DNA of 7,345 nt. It comes from Pseudomonadota bacterium. Lineage in GTDB: Bacteria > Pseudomonadota > Alphaproteobacteria > Rhizobiales > Rhizobiaceae. The number at the start of each line of letters is the position of its first letter. Positions within the stretch are counted from its first letter, which is position 1. The notes under the pieces are model-generated. The model was not told the origin of the DNA, ran no database searches, and saw nothing but the letters and a program-made list of their open reading frames with translations. The DNA lies in the NCBI GenBank assembly GCA_023387715.1, contig JAEWHQ010000119.1, positions 1 to 7,345 on the forward strand, written 5' to 3'. This document shows, in pieces, positions 1 through 6,209 of this stretch. Both the position numbers and the translations under genes were made by a program.

Positions 1-980
1 CCTTCAAACCGTGCCCGAAAGAACGAACCGAGGAATTCTCCCTCGCTCAAACAAGTGGTAAAGTGGTTGGTATTGTCACTTTGCCCATCATAAATCATCA
101 CATCTTCAGGACGAATAGCAGCAATGACATTGCGGTTTTTATGGCCTTTTGTATCTGCAAAAAGTTGCTTATTACCAATTTGAATACAATTCTCAGCAAT
201 AATTTCTGCATCGACAAAATTCATTTCGCCAACAAAATCAGCCACAAATTTACTTGCCGGATTATGATAGATTTCTTCCGGCGTTCCGACTTGTTCAATC
301 CGGCCATTGCTCATTACAACAATGCGGTCAGCCATCGTCAAAGCTTCATGCTGGTCATGTGTCACCATAATAGTGGTCACTCCCAGATTACGCTGGAGAT
401 CTTTCATCTCACGACGCAGATGATGGCGAACTTTGGCATCAAGCGCAGAAAGCGGCTCGTCCAATAATAAAAGTGAAGGTTCGGTTGCCAGCGCCCGTGC
501 AAGTGCTACACGTTGCTGCTGCCCGCCCGACATGCTGGCCGGATATTTATTGCCCTGATCAGGCAACCCAACCGTCTCTAAAAGCCTGGCAACTTTTTCG
601 CGTACAGAACTACGCGATAACTTACGTCCATGTAAGCCGTAGGCAATATTTTGATTGACCGTCAGATTAGGAAACAGTGCATAAGACTGGAAAACAATAC
701 CGAAATCACGCATCGATGGCGGCAAAGCCGAAACGTCACTGCCATTCATATAAATTCGGCCATCGCTTTGAATATCCAGCCCTGCAATGGCGCGCAAAAG
801 CGTGGTTTTCCCGCAGCCGGAAGGTCCTAGAAAACAGATAAACTCACCTGTCCATATATCTAGAGACACATCTTTGAGGGCCTGAAAGTCAGCAAATTGC
901 TTGGTAACATGTTCAATACGAACATGAGGCGGCTTCGCTTGGAAAAAACCAGTATCTTCTTTGCTCATAACATGGCTCAT
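1..980 (-). CDS. aepV: AEP-type ABC transporter ATP-binding protein (3' end off window)
   Basis: This is the cytoplasmic ATPase that powers import of the ligand bound by the upstream periplasmic protein. It is cut by the left edge after 326 codons; full-length relatives run about 350-370 residues. Motifs read by translation: Walker A GPSGCGKT at residues 52-59, Q-loop Gln98 in VFQSYALFPN, signature MSGGQ at 149-153 (Met where Leu is usual), Walker B LLLLDE at 170-175, D-loop SALD at 178-181, and H-loop His208. The start of a C-terminal TOBE-like region (AAIRPEDV) lies near 287-294. The stretches RDFGIVFQSYALFPNLTV and GLP..GNKYPASMSGGQQQ resemble the PhnT2/AepV family of 2-aminoethylphosphonate importers more than MalK or PotA. 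The start at 980 has no clear ribosome site; an in-frame ATG at 968 (MSKEDTG) is an alternative. It lies 69 bases downstream of the binding-protein gene and is surely co-transcribed with it. The permease is expected off the left edge. Confidence 0.9.
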   Translation of the reverse strand, partial: MSHVMSKEDTGFFQAKPPHVRIEHVTKQFADFQALKDVSLDIWTGEFICFLGPSGCGKTTLLRAIAGLDIQSDGRIYMNGSDVSALPPSMRDFGIVFQSYALFPNLTVNQNIAYGLHGRKLSRSSVREKVARLLETVGLPDQGNKYPASMSGGQQQRVALARALATEPSLLLLDEPLSALDAKVRHHLRREMKDLQRNLGVTTIMVTHDQHEALTMADRIVVMSNGRIEQVGTPEEIYHNPASKFVADFVGEMNFVDAEIIAENCIQIGNKQLFADTKGHKNRNVIAAIRPEDVMIYDGQSDNTNHFTTCLSEGEFLGSFFRARFE

Positions 981-1004
981 TTTGAAAGTTACAGACGGCT
1001 GAAA

Positions 1005-1037
1005 GCCGCTGCCGATGCGTGATTTATCGACAGCGGC
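1005..1037 (-). other. Intercistronic hairpin between aepX and aepV
   Basis: Arms GCCGCTG (1005-1011) and CAGCGGC (1031-1037) pair perfectly over 7 bp. Inside them CGAT (1013-1016) pairs with ATCG (1026-1029), leaving a 1x1 mismatch and a 9-base loop. There is no T-run, so it is not a classic terminator. Its place directly after a binding-protein stop codon fits the hairpins that stabilise the highly expressed binding-protein part of such mRNAs. A smaller hairpin, CGGCT/AGCCG with a 3-base loop (996-1008), shares 1005-1008 with it, so the two cannot form together. Confidence 0.6.
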
Positions 1038-1049
1038 CTGTTTCATGCT

Positions 1050-2069
1050 CTAGTTTTTAGGCGCACTTTTACCGTCGTAGCGCTTGCTCCATTCAGCCAA
1101 AATCCGTTCGCGATTTGAGGCTGCCCATGCAAAATCATTATCAATCATTTTTTCTTCGACATTAGCGGGGAAATTTTTAACATCCACTGCAATGCCCGGC
1201 ACGGCCAACACTGCAAAGCTCTTATTGTAGATTTTCATCGCTTCATCGCTAATAGCAAAATCCATCAGCTTCTGCGCGGCTTCAATCTTATCGGTATCAG
1301 CAATGATCGCGACAGATTCAGCGTCCCAGCCAGTGCCTTCTTCAGGCACGATCACTTCCACAGGCGCACCGCTGTTTTTTTCCTGCGCGCCGCGGAAGTC
1401 AAATGAAACACCAATGGCGACTTCACCGCGCCCCGCATCTTTACAAGGCTTTGAACCCGAGTGCATATAAGAGGTGATGTTCTGATGCAGGCCGTCCATA
1501 TAGGCCCAACCCTTTTCTTCACCCATCATCTGCAACCATGCAGAAACGTCCAGAAAACCAGTGCCCGATGATGCCGGATGCGGCATAGCGATCATGCCTT
1601 TATATTCCGGCTTGGTCAGGTCAGCCCAGCTTTTCGGCATGGCAACACCCGCTTTTTCCAACTCTACTGTGTTAACACACAAAGCGCCTGACCATGCGTT
1701 GAAACCCAGCCAGCTAGGCGGATTAGCAGCATCACGAAAACGCTTATCCAAACGCTCAACGCCCGGAGGGGCATATGGCTGAAGCATTTCTTCTTGCTTC
1801 AAAAGCAACAGTGAAGTTGCAGCCAAACCCCAGACCGCATCTGCCTGCGGATTGTTTTTTTCAGCCAGCAATTTGGCCGTTACGATACCAGTTGAATCAC
1901 GGATCCAGTCAATTTTAATATCCGGATTGGCTTTTTCAAATGCCGCTTTCAGCTCAGGCAATTGCTCAGCTTCAAAAGCAGTGTAAACTGTCAAAGTCGT
2001 GTCGCTAAGTGCGGGTGCAGCAACAAGTACAGCGGCAGACATAACGGAGGCGTATAAAATGCGTTTCAT
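1050..2069 (-). CDS. aepX: 2-aminoethylphosphonate ABC transporter substrate-binding protein
   Basis: This periplasmic protein captures the substrate for the importer whose ATPase follows. I chose the ATG at 2069 (339 residues) over the in-frame ATG at 2081. From 2069 the protein begins with a clean signal peptide (MKR, hydrophobic 4-20, probable cleavage after ALS at 22), and GGGA sits 6 bases upstream; the 2081 start has no ribosome site. The mature protein starts with LTVYTAFEAEQLPEL, followed by the DSTGIVTAKLLAEK block (58-71), ADAVWGLAATSL (76-87), ASSGTGFLDVSAWLQ (166-180), GLHQNI and HSGSKPCK (203-210), and ends NDFAWAASNRERIL..W.KRYDGKS. These blocks are characteristic of the PhnS2/AepX family linked to AEP uptake. 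Cys131 and Cys209 sit in family-conserved positions. Length is normal and no damage is visible. Exact ligand specificity is inferred from family. The LysR gene lies upstream and may control it together with PhoB. Confidence 0.88.
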   Translation of the reverse strand: MKRILYASVMSAAVLVAAPALSDTTLTVYTAFEAEQLPELKAAFEKANPDIKIDWIRDSTGIVTAKLLAEKNNPQADAVWGLAATSLLLLKQEEMLQPYAPPGVERLDKRFRDAANPPSWLGFNAWSGALCVNTVELEKAGVAMPKSWADLTKPEYKGMIAMPHPASSGTGFLDVSAWLQMMGEEKGWAYMDGLHQNITSYMHSGSKPCKDAGRGEVAIGVSFDFRGAQEKNSGAPVEVIVPEEGTGWDAESVAIIADTDKIEAAQKLMDFAISDEAMKIYNKSFAVLAVPGIAVDVKNFPANVEEKMIDNDFAWAASNRERILAEWSKRYDGKSAPKN

Positions 2070-2121
2070 CGGAAATCCCATCTGAGGGTGAGTGGCGACG
2101 AAACAGCACTAACTTATCTAT

Positions 2122-2139
2122 ATGACAGTTCAATGAAAT
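2122..2139 (-). promoter_or_regulatory. Candidate PhoB box upstream of aepX
   Basis: Read on the minus strand the site is ATTTCAT-TGAA-CTGTCAT. It matches the two-repeat PHO-box consensus (CTGTCAT, four bases, CTGTCAT) at 12 of 14 defined positions, with one repeat perfect. It ends 52 bases before the chosen aepX start, a normal distance for an activator site replacing a -35 element. Phosphate-starvation control would make sense for a phosphonate importer. The site is short and the region AT-rich, so chance is possible. Confidence 0.45.
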
Positions 2140-2148
2140 GAAATTATG

Positions 2149-2165
2149 TATAGATTTAACCTATA
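2149..2165. promoter_or_regulatory. Candidate LysR-type operator palindrome upstream of aepX
   Basis: TATAG (2149-2153) and CTATA (2161-2165) form perfect inverted arms around a 7-base centre. The inner part fits the T-N11-A pattern typical of LysR-family binding sites. It lies about 80-96 bases upstream of the aepX start, just above the PhoB-box candidate and beside the stop codon of the lysR gene. The right arm merges into the 17-bp motif that is repeated in front of lysR. Confidence 0.35.
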
Positions 2166-2177
2166 AAAATATAATCA
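2161..2177. repeat. 17-bp motif, copy 1 (upstream of aepX)
   Basis: The sequence CTATAAAAATATAATCA matches 3107-3123 (CTATAAAAAGATAATGA) at 15 of 17 positions. One copy lies upstream of each of the first two genes of the left cluster, in the same orientation relative to transcription. A shared regulator site is the simplest reading, but both are AT-rich and a chance match is possible. Confidence 0.35.
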
Positions 2178-3071
2178 AGCCTTAGGTATAGCACCTGTGA
2201 AAGATGTTTCCTGACAGCCCGCGACCTCCAAAAACGCATTAACGGCTGCATGATCACGGCACTCAGGCAAACAAACAAGATAGTGACCGATCTCAAGCTT
2301 AGGCTCGAGTGGCACGACATCTATATTTTCATCTGGCTGTACTTCGCCTTCAATAGCGCAACAAAGCCCGATGCCCGCTGCTGCTGATGCATATGCTACA
2401 TCAAGTGTGGAAACCTCTAAGATACAGTTCAGCTTAAAATTTTGCTGTTCGGCAGCCTGATCAAGCAGTTTTCGTGTGCCAGAAGATTGGTTCCACAAGA
2501 CCAATTTTTCCTGTGCTAAAGCCTGCATCGGTAAAAATCCGGTTTGTAGTGCTGGATGACCTTTACGACCATAAATCATCACGCGGCTGCGCGAAAGTTC
2601 TGCACAATATAAACGACTATCAGGACGTTCCATAGAAACCGCTGCAATATCCAGCGCACCTGAAAGCACGTCTTCCATCAATTTTAACGATGGCCCACCA
2701 TGCGTATTTAATCGCACATTCGGATATTTTTGTACGAATGCTGTTAAACTGTTCATCACCAATCGATGCGCGCTAAAGCCAAAACTCAAACTGCCCATAG
2801 TCAGTTGCGCACCGGCTCCGATAGCTTCATCAACATCGGCAAGACATTTCAAAGTTATACGAATTTTAGCGAGCAGTTCTTCAGCACCAGGCGCTAATTG
2901 AACTGTATAACCATTACGAATAAACACCCGCCGACTGCACAGACGCTCAAAGGCCTGCACCTGAGATGAAATAGTCGGCTGACTAATACCCAGATCATCT
3001 GCTGCCAATGAAAATTTACCTGTTCGTGCAAGTGCTTCAACAGCTTTCATCTGGGCAATGGTAATACTCAA
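2175..3071 (-). CDS. LysR-family transcriptional regulator of the AEP cluster
   Basis: A 298-residue DNA-binding regulator of normal LysR length. The N-terminal winged helix-turn-helix covers roughly residues 4-62, with the recognition part AADDLGISQPTISSQVQAFE at about 23-42. A substrate-binding co-inducer domain covers about 90-290, with the usual opening (GSLSFGFSAHRLVMNSLTAF) and the central AAAGIGLCCAIEGEV stretch. The start is TTG at 3071, supported by GGAG (3081-3084 on the complement) 9 bases upstream; the first ATG in frame (residue 8) would cut into the conserved start of the HTH domain. It reads in the same direction as aepX, 105 bases away from the chosen aepX start, so it is probably the local regulator. 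LysR regulators are commonly found beside PhnS2-type AEP transport genes. The effector is unknown; AEP or a breakdown product is the obvious guess. Its promoter region carries a copy of the motif that also precedes aepX, which suggests autoregulation. Confidence 0.9.
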   Translation of the reverse strand: MSITIAQMKAVEALARTGKFSLAADDLGISQPTISSQVQAFERLCSRRVFIRNGYTVQLAPGAEELLAKIRITLKCLADVDEAIGAGAQLTMGSLSFGFSAHRLVMNSLTAFVQKYPNVRLNTHGGPSLKLMEDVLSGALDIAAVSMERPDSRLYCAELSRSRVMIYGRKGHPALQTGFLPMQALAQEKLVLWNQSSGTRKLLDQAAEQQNFKLNCILEVSTLDVAYASAAAGIGLCCAIEGEVQPDENIDVVPLEPKLEIGHYLVCLPECRDHAAVNAFLEVAGCQETSFTGAIPKA

Positions 3072-3106
3072 AAACTTCGTCTCCGGTTCGTAATCAAAGC
3101 CTTATA

Positions 3107-3123
3107 CTATAAAAAGATAATGA
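3107..3123. repeat. 17-bp motif, copy 2 (upstream of lysR)
   Basis: CTATAAAAAGATAATGA is the partner of the motif at 2161-2177 (15 of 17 identical). It overlaps an interrupted palindrome: TATAA (3108-3112), 11 bases, TTATA (3124-3128). A smaller one, ATAAT-G-ATTAT, lies at 3117-3127. This cluster of symmetry lies 36-57 bases upstream of the lysR start, where an autoregulatory operator would be expected. Confidence 0.35.
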
Positions 3124-3128
3124 TTATA
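3123..3128 (-). promoter_or_regulatory. Possible -10 element of lysR
   Basis: On the minus strand the hexamer is a perfect TATAAT, 51 bases before the TTG start. No convincing -35 box is seen at 16-18 bases upstream (CATTGC is the best and is poor), so activity might depend on an activator, or the hexamer may be chance in an AT-rich stretch. Confidence 0.25.
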
Positions 3129-3200
3129 AAACAGGATGTATCGAGCAATGACTATTCCAGTCAGAAATATATTTTAATTACCCAAATAAGGGTTTAATAA

Positions 3201-3467
3201 TCTGCTTTAAATAGTCTTGGCATATCCTCTACATTCCCCGCCACCTTCATCACGAGCTTAGCAGGTCTTGCATTATTAGGCACGATTGGCGGCAGTTTAT
3301 CGAGCGCTTTAAGTGATGCATCTACGCGAGAGGCCTCATTGATTACGTTTTTAGCCTCGGCTGCCAATATTAATATGCTTGGTATTGGCGGTGCTTTTTG
3401 GGGATTGGTGATTGGCTTGTTTGCTTATGTTGTGTTGAACACCGGCTTGCGTCGTTCGGCTTGTTAG
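3201..3467 (+). pseudogene. 3' remnant of a benzoate/H+ symporter (BenE-like) gene
   Basis: The plus strand is open for 88 codons from just after two in-frame stops (3195-3200) to a TAG at 3465-3467. The translation is strongly hydrophobic and resembles the last two membrane segments of the BenE benzoate/proton symporter family: FITSLAGLALLGTIGGSL, then LITFLASAANIN, then MLGIGGAFWGLVIGLFAYVV, ending in a basic tail (RRSAC). BenE proteins are about 390 residues, so roughly the first 300 are missing, and there is no suitable start codon or ribosome site. The resemblance is clear from about 3231 onward; 3201-3230 may already be unrelated sequence. It is the only protein-like sequence on the plus strand. 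It looks like a deletion scar, inert unless read by chance. Family assignment is by memory of the motifs. Confidence 0.6.
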
Positions 3468-3524
3468 CGTTGGTTAGGCTTCGGTGCTCGCCCTCCCCTT
3501 TTTCTTTAGGTAATATTAGAATGC

Positions 3525-3557
3525 AAAAAAGCTCAAGTTTTTAACTTGAGCTTTTTT
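3525..3557. terminator. Bidirectional intrinsic terminator
   Basis: AAAAAAGCTCAAGTT (3525-3539) and AACTTGAGCTTTTTT (3543-3557) are perfect 15-bp inverted arms around a TTT loop. The GC-containing 9-bp core is flanked by six A on one side and six T on the other, so it can end transcription in both directions. On the minus strand it closes the ABC importer/GDPD operon about 95 bases after its last stop codon. On the plus strand it closes the BenE remnant, probably the original terminator of that gene. Confidence 0.88.
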
Positions 3558-3560
3558 ATC

Positions 3561-3582
3561 TGGTTGCGGGAGCACGTAACCA
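3561..3582. repeat. Small palindrome beside the terminator
   Basis: TGGTTGCG (3561-3568) and CGTAACCA (3575-3582) pair over 8 bp in plus-strand RNA with one G-U wobble and a 6-base loop. It directly adjoins the terminator. Nothing recognisable follows from 3583 to the GDPD stop at 3653. It could be a copy of a dispersed intergenic palindrome; only a genome-wide search can tell. Confidence 0.35.
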
Positions 3583-3652
3583 CCGATACCGACATTTAAT
3601 AAAAGTCTGTATCTAAACCATATTATACTGAAGCCTTGTCATCGGTCGTCAT

Positions 3653-4456
3653 TCAACGAAGCGCGGCATCACGGAAATCACGCAGCCATGCCACATCATC
3701 ACCTGAAAGCGTGTCAATCAGCCCTTCACGCAACCAAGCCGACAAATCTTCCTTCCAATTAAGACCTGAACGCTTTGCTTCTTCAAAAGAGCCAGGCTTA
3801 TAAGCATGACAACGAATGGCAATACCTTCGTCGTGCAAACGCCTGGCATCTTCCGGATCAAAAACCGACAAATCGATGCACAATTCATCAAGATTGGCAG
3901 CCTTTGCAGCCGCTACCGGATCACCAAGACGCTCATGCAAAATCCCTCCTGTACGGATACCCGGTATTGCGTCTTTCACTTCTTTCAAATGCTTATGATC
4001 GAAAGAAATCATCATGACGCGTCCCAGATCACGCGGATCTGCAACAACGGACTTCAAAGCTTCAATGTAAATATCAGGATTACGTTTTTCTTTAATTTCG
4101 GCTTCAATCACCAGATCAAGTTCATGAGCGGCCGCGATGACATCACGAAAGCTCGAAATACGCTCACCAGCAAACTCAGCGCCAAACCAAGCACCGGCAT
4201 CAAGCTGCCCAACTTTGGCAAGGGTCATATCACTGACAGCACCAACACCATTAGTCGTGCGATCAACCAGCAGATCATGAATGACAACTATTTCGTTGTC
4301 CTTTGTCAGTACTGTATCAATCTCGATACTGCTGCCGCCATGATCACGGGTAGCTTTAAAAGCCGCAATTGTGTTTTCAGGTGCACAATCACTGTGTCCA
4401 CGATGGCCGCAAATATGAATGAAACCATTTTCACGAGCGAGAAAACTCTTACGCAT
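3653..4456 (-). CDS. Glycerophosphodiester phosphodiesterase (GDPD, UgpQ-like)
   Basis: This enzyme hydrolyses glycerophosphodiesters, such as glycerophosphocholine or glycerophosphoethanolamine, to glycerol-3-phosphate and an alcohol. The 267 residues form one GDPD TIM-barrel domain of normal length. Landmarks are HRG at 18-20 (catalytic His18), PENT at 26-29, metal ligands Glu45 and Asp47 in EID, His60-Asp61 in VIHD (second catalytic His), RTTNG at 66-70, the E-x-E-x-K strand at 118-122, and SFDHKHL at 151-157. The usual C-terminal GVDGI-TD-P motif is replaced by GLIDTLSGDD (245-254). No signal peptide or membrane segment is seen, so it acts in the cytoplasm on imported substrate. The start is ATG at 4456 with AGGA 8 bases upstream. 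It is the last gene of the operon, 33 bases after the second permease, and gives the best hint of what the transporter carries. The symbol ugpQ is withheld because the linked importer is not of the Ugp family. Confidence 0.92.
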   Translation of the reverse strand: MRKSFLARENGFIHICGHRGHSDCAPENTIAAFKATRDHGGSSIEIDTVLTKDNEIVVIHDLLVDRTTNGVGAVSDMTLAKVGQLDAGAWFGAEFAGERISSFRDVIAAAHELDLVIEAEIKEKRNPDIYIEALKSVVADPRDLGRVMMISFDHKHLKEVKDAIPGIRTGGILHERLGDPVAAAKAANLDELCIDLSVFDPEDARRLHDEGIAIRCHAYKPGSFEEAKRSGLNWKEDLSAWLREGLIDTLSGDDVAWLRDFRDAALR

Positions 4457-4489
4457 TAAGCAATTCCTATATTGGTTAAGAGTGATTGA

Positions 4490-5329
4490 TTAGAGTTTAC
4501 CAAGACCCGATGCCATCACATCTTCTTTGAGCATGCGCTCGGCAATGAAGAAAATAACAAGCATCGGAAGAAGAAGGAGAAGCGTGACAACTGCGGCGGT
4601 AGGCAAGACCAGCACATCACCGCCCAGATAGCTCCAAAGCCTGACTGCAAGTGTCTGGACTTTCGGCGCGCCAACCATGAAGCTTTTTTCAAACTCCTCA
4701 AATGAGGCGATGAAGTTCAACAACCCGGCAGCGAGGAAGCCCGGCCAGGCAAGCGGCAGTGCAATTCTTGTTACCGCCACCCGTTGTGTCGCGCCCAATG
4801 TACGCGCCGCAAGGATCAGCTCCTGCGGAATGCCCTCAAGCGTGGCTGTTAAGATGCGGATCATCAGCGGTAATGTGCCGATTGTTTGTACTAAAATGAC
4901 ACAAGCGACAGTGCCGGAAAGACCGAAAACAAAGAAGAGCTCTCCAAGGCTGACGGCCACTACAATGCCTGGAACAATCAGTGGTGCCAGAACAAAAACC
5001 TCGACAGCACGTTTGTATCGAAAAGGAAATTGCGCCAACGCCCAAGCGGTTGGAAAAGCCAGCAAGCCTGTCAGAAATGTAACTGTGACAGAGACAAACA
5101 AGCTTAGCATCGCCGAAGGCAGAATTTGCCGGTCGGATAAGACCTCGCTCCATGCAGATAAGGAGAATGAACGAGGAAATATATCAGGAGGGAACCATCC
5201 GGTTTGCGGGTCGTAAAACGCCCACATTCCGAGCACTACCATCGGAAAAAACAAAGTGATGGTCAGATAAAGATAAAGCCCTGAGCCAACCCTGATCTGC
5301 GTTCGTTTATTGTGTGAAAAAGCACTCAT
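4490..5329 (-). CDS. ABC transporter permease, PotC-like second subunit
   Basis: Inner-membrane half-channel of the importer, 279 residues. Six hydrophobic segments lie at about 17-38, 72-97, 109-134, 138-158, 195-214 and 244-264. The cytoplasmic EAA loop that docks on the ATPase reads LAARTLGATQRVAVTRIALPLAWPG (about 172-197), with the conserved Gly179 and the closing LP. Length and topology fit the PotC/ThiP/AEP-permease group rather than the MalG/UgpE group. It begins 7 bases after the stop of the first permease, so translation is probably coupled. Its own ribosome site is weak (GAGA about 5 bases before the ATG). No damage seen. Substrate cannot be read from the permease itself; a glycerophosphodiester is inferred from the downstream GDPD. 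Confidence 0.9.
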   Translation of the reverse strand: MSAFSHNKRTQIRVGSGLYLYLTITLFFPMVVLGMWAFYDPQTGWFPPDIFPRSFSLSAWSEVLSDRQILPSAMLSLFVSVTVTFLTGLLAFPTAWALAQFPFRYKRAVEVFVLAPLIVPGIVVAVSLGELFFVFGLSGTVACVILVQTIGTLPLMIRILTATLEGIPQELILAARTLGATQRVAVTRIALPLAWPGFLAAGLLNFIASFEEFEKSFMVGAPKVQTLAVRLWSYLGGDVLVLPTAAVVTLLLLLPMLVIFFIAERMLKEDVMASGLGKL

Positions 5330-5336
5330 CTCAGTC

Positions 5337-6209
5337 TCATCCGTTTCTCTTTAAACGTGAGCCAGATTGCCCGCCTGCACTGATGATCGCGTAGTAAATG
5401 AGCAGAATACTGATCGCGACCACACTCAATAAAGTTCCCATTGCATAGACCATCGGCCAGTTTCCGTGCTGGAATCCTTCTGTATACATGCTCACACTAA
5501 GCGGCAGAGGATAGACAGGTCCGAGCAAGCTAGGGATGACAAATGAACCAAGGGAACCAATGAAACTTAAAAGTACCGCCGCAGTAATTCCCGGCTGTGC
5601 CAAAGGCACTTGAACCCGAAAGAACACGGTTATCCGGCTTGCCCCCAGCGTGCGTGCAGCGGAGAGGATATCTTTATTGATGGCCGCCATCGCACCGGAA
5701 ATAATCAAGGTCATGAAAGGAATGGCCTTCCACGAAGACGCAATGATCGCGCCTAATCCCCAGCTATCACGCACAAGCCGCGGAATTTCCAACCCAAAGG
5801 GCGCAAAAAGACGTGAGACCATGCCGCCGCGATCCAACATGATCAACACCAGAAAGCCAGCAACAATACCAGGCACTACCAAAGGTATACGGTAAAGTGC
5901 ACCAAATATTTTCCGGCTTTTTTCATTGGCCAGCATCAATGCAGACAAAGGCAAACTCACTAGCAAAGCCAAGATTGTAGGCGCAAGCCCCAGCCAGACT
6001 GAAAACATCAACCCGTCCAGATATACCGGATTGGCAAATAGTGTTGCCCATGTATCAAGGGTGGGGAAACTGACATCAGGCCTATTGCTTGAAAAACTGC
6101 CAATAAGAATACGCACCAATGGCAAACCAAAAAAGATCAGCAAGTAGCCGACGCCAGGCAACAGGCACAAGATAAGTGTTACCCGGCTCACTTTATTGGC
6201 AGAACTCAT
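5337..6209 (-). CDS. ABC transporter permease, PotB-like first subunit
   Basis: Inner-membrane half-channel partner of the next gene, 290 residues. Hydrophobic segments lie at about 10-36, 66-94, 107-126, 150-172, 206-230 and 252-276. The EAA loop is SAARTLGASRITVFFRVQVPLAQPG at about 183-207, with Gly189. The N-terminal CLLPGVGYLLIFFGLPLVRIL helix and the PLVVPGIVAGFL segment are typical of PotB-like first permeases. The ATG at 6209 overlaps the TGA of the ATPase gene (ATGA, 4 bases), a sign of translational coupling, and GGGGG lies about 7 bases before it inside the ATPase gene. It forms a heterodimeric channel with the 279-residue permease; both use the ATPase encoded just upstream. Confidence 0.9.
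   Translation of the reverse strand: MSSANKVSRVTLILCLLPGVGYLLIFFGLPLVRILIGSFSSNRPDVSFPTLDTWATLFANPVYLDGLMFSVWLGLAPTILALLVSLPLSALMLANEKSRKIFGALYRIPLVVPGIVAGFLVLIMLDRGGMVSRLFAPFGLEIPRLVRDSWGLGAIIASSWKAIPFMTLIISGAMAAINKDILSAARTLGASRITVFFRVQVPLAQPGITAAVLLSFIGSLGSFVIPSLLGPVYPLPLSVSMYTEGFQHGNWPMVYAMGTLLSVVAISILLIYYAIISAGGQSGSRLKRNG

Noticed and set aside
63..658. Plus-strand open frames of 134 and 61 codons at the left edge
   Set aside because: They lie antisense to the ATPase gene, whose Walker and signature motifs settle the coding strand.
3521..3544. Seven-codon plus-strand mini-frame (MQKSSSF-stop) within the terminator stem, as an attenuator leader
   Set aside because: It has no ribosome site, no gene follows on the plus strand, and it is simply the terminator arm read as codons.
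3634..3652. Closely spaced GTCAT repeats resembling a PHO box
   Set aside because: The spacing between repeats is 10 rather than 11 bases, the match is incomplete, and the site lies just past the end of the GDPD gene with no gene start to serve.
3806..4459. A 217-codon open frame on the plus strand opposite the GDPD gene
   Set aside because: It is antisense to a gene with clear catalytic motifs, its translation shows no domain-like order, and it has no ribosome site of note. It is a by-product of codon use.
4677..5216. A 179-codon plus-strand open frame opposite the second permease
   Set aside because: The minus strand encodes a six-helix permease with an EAA loop; the opposite frame is a basic, low-complexity mirror of it.
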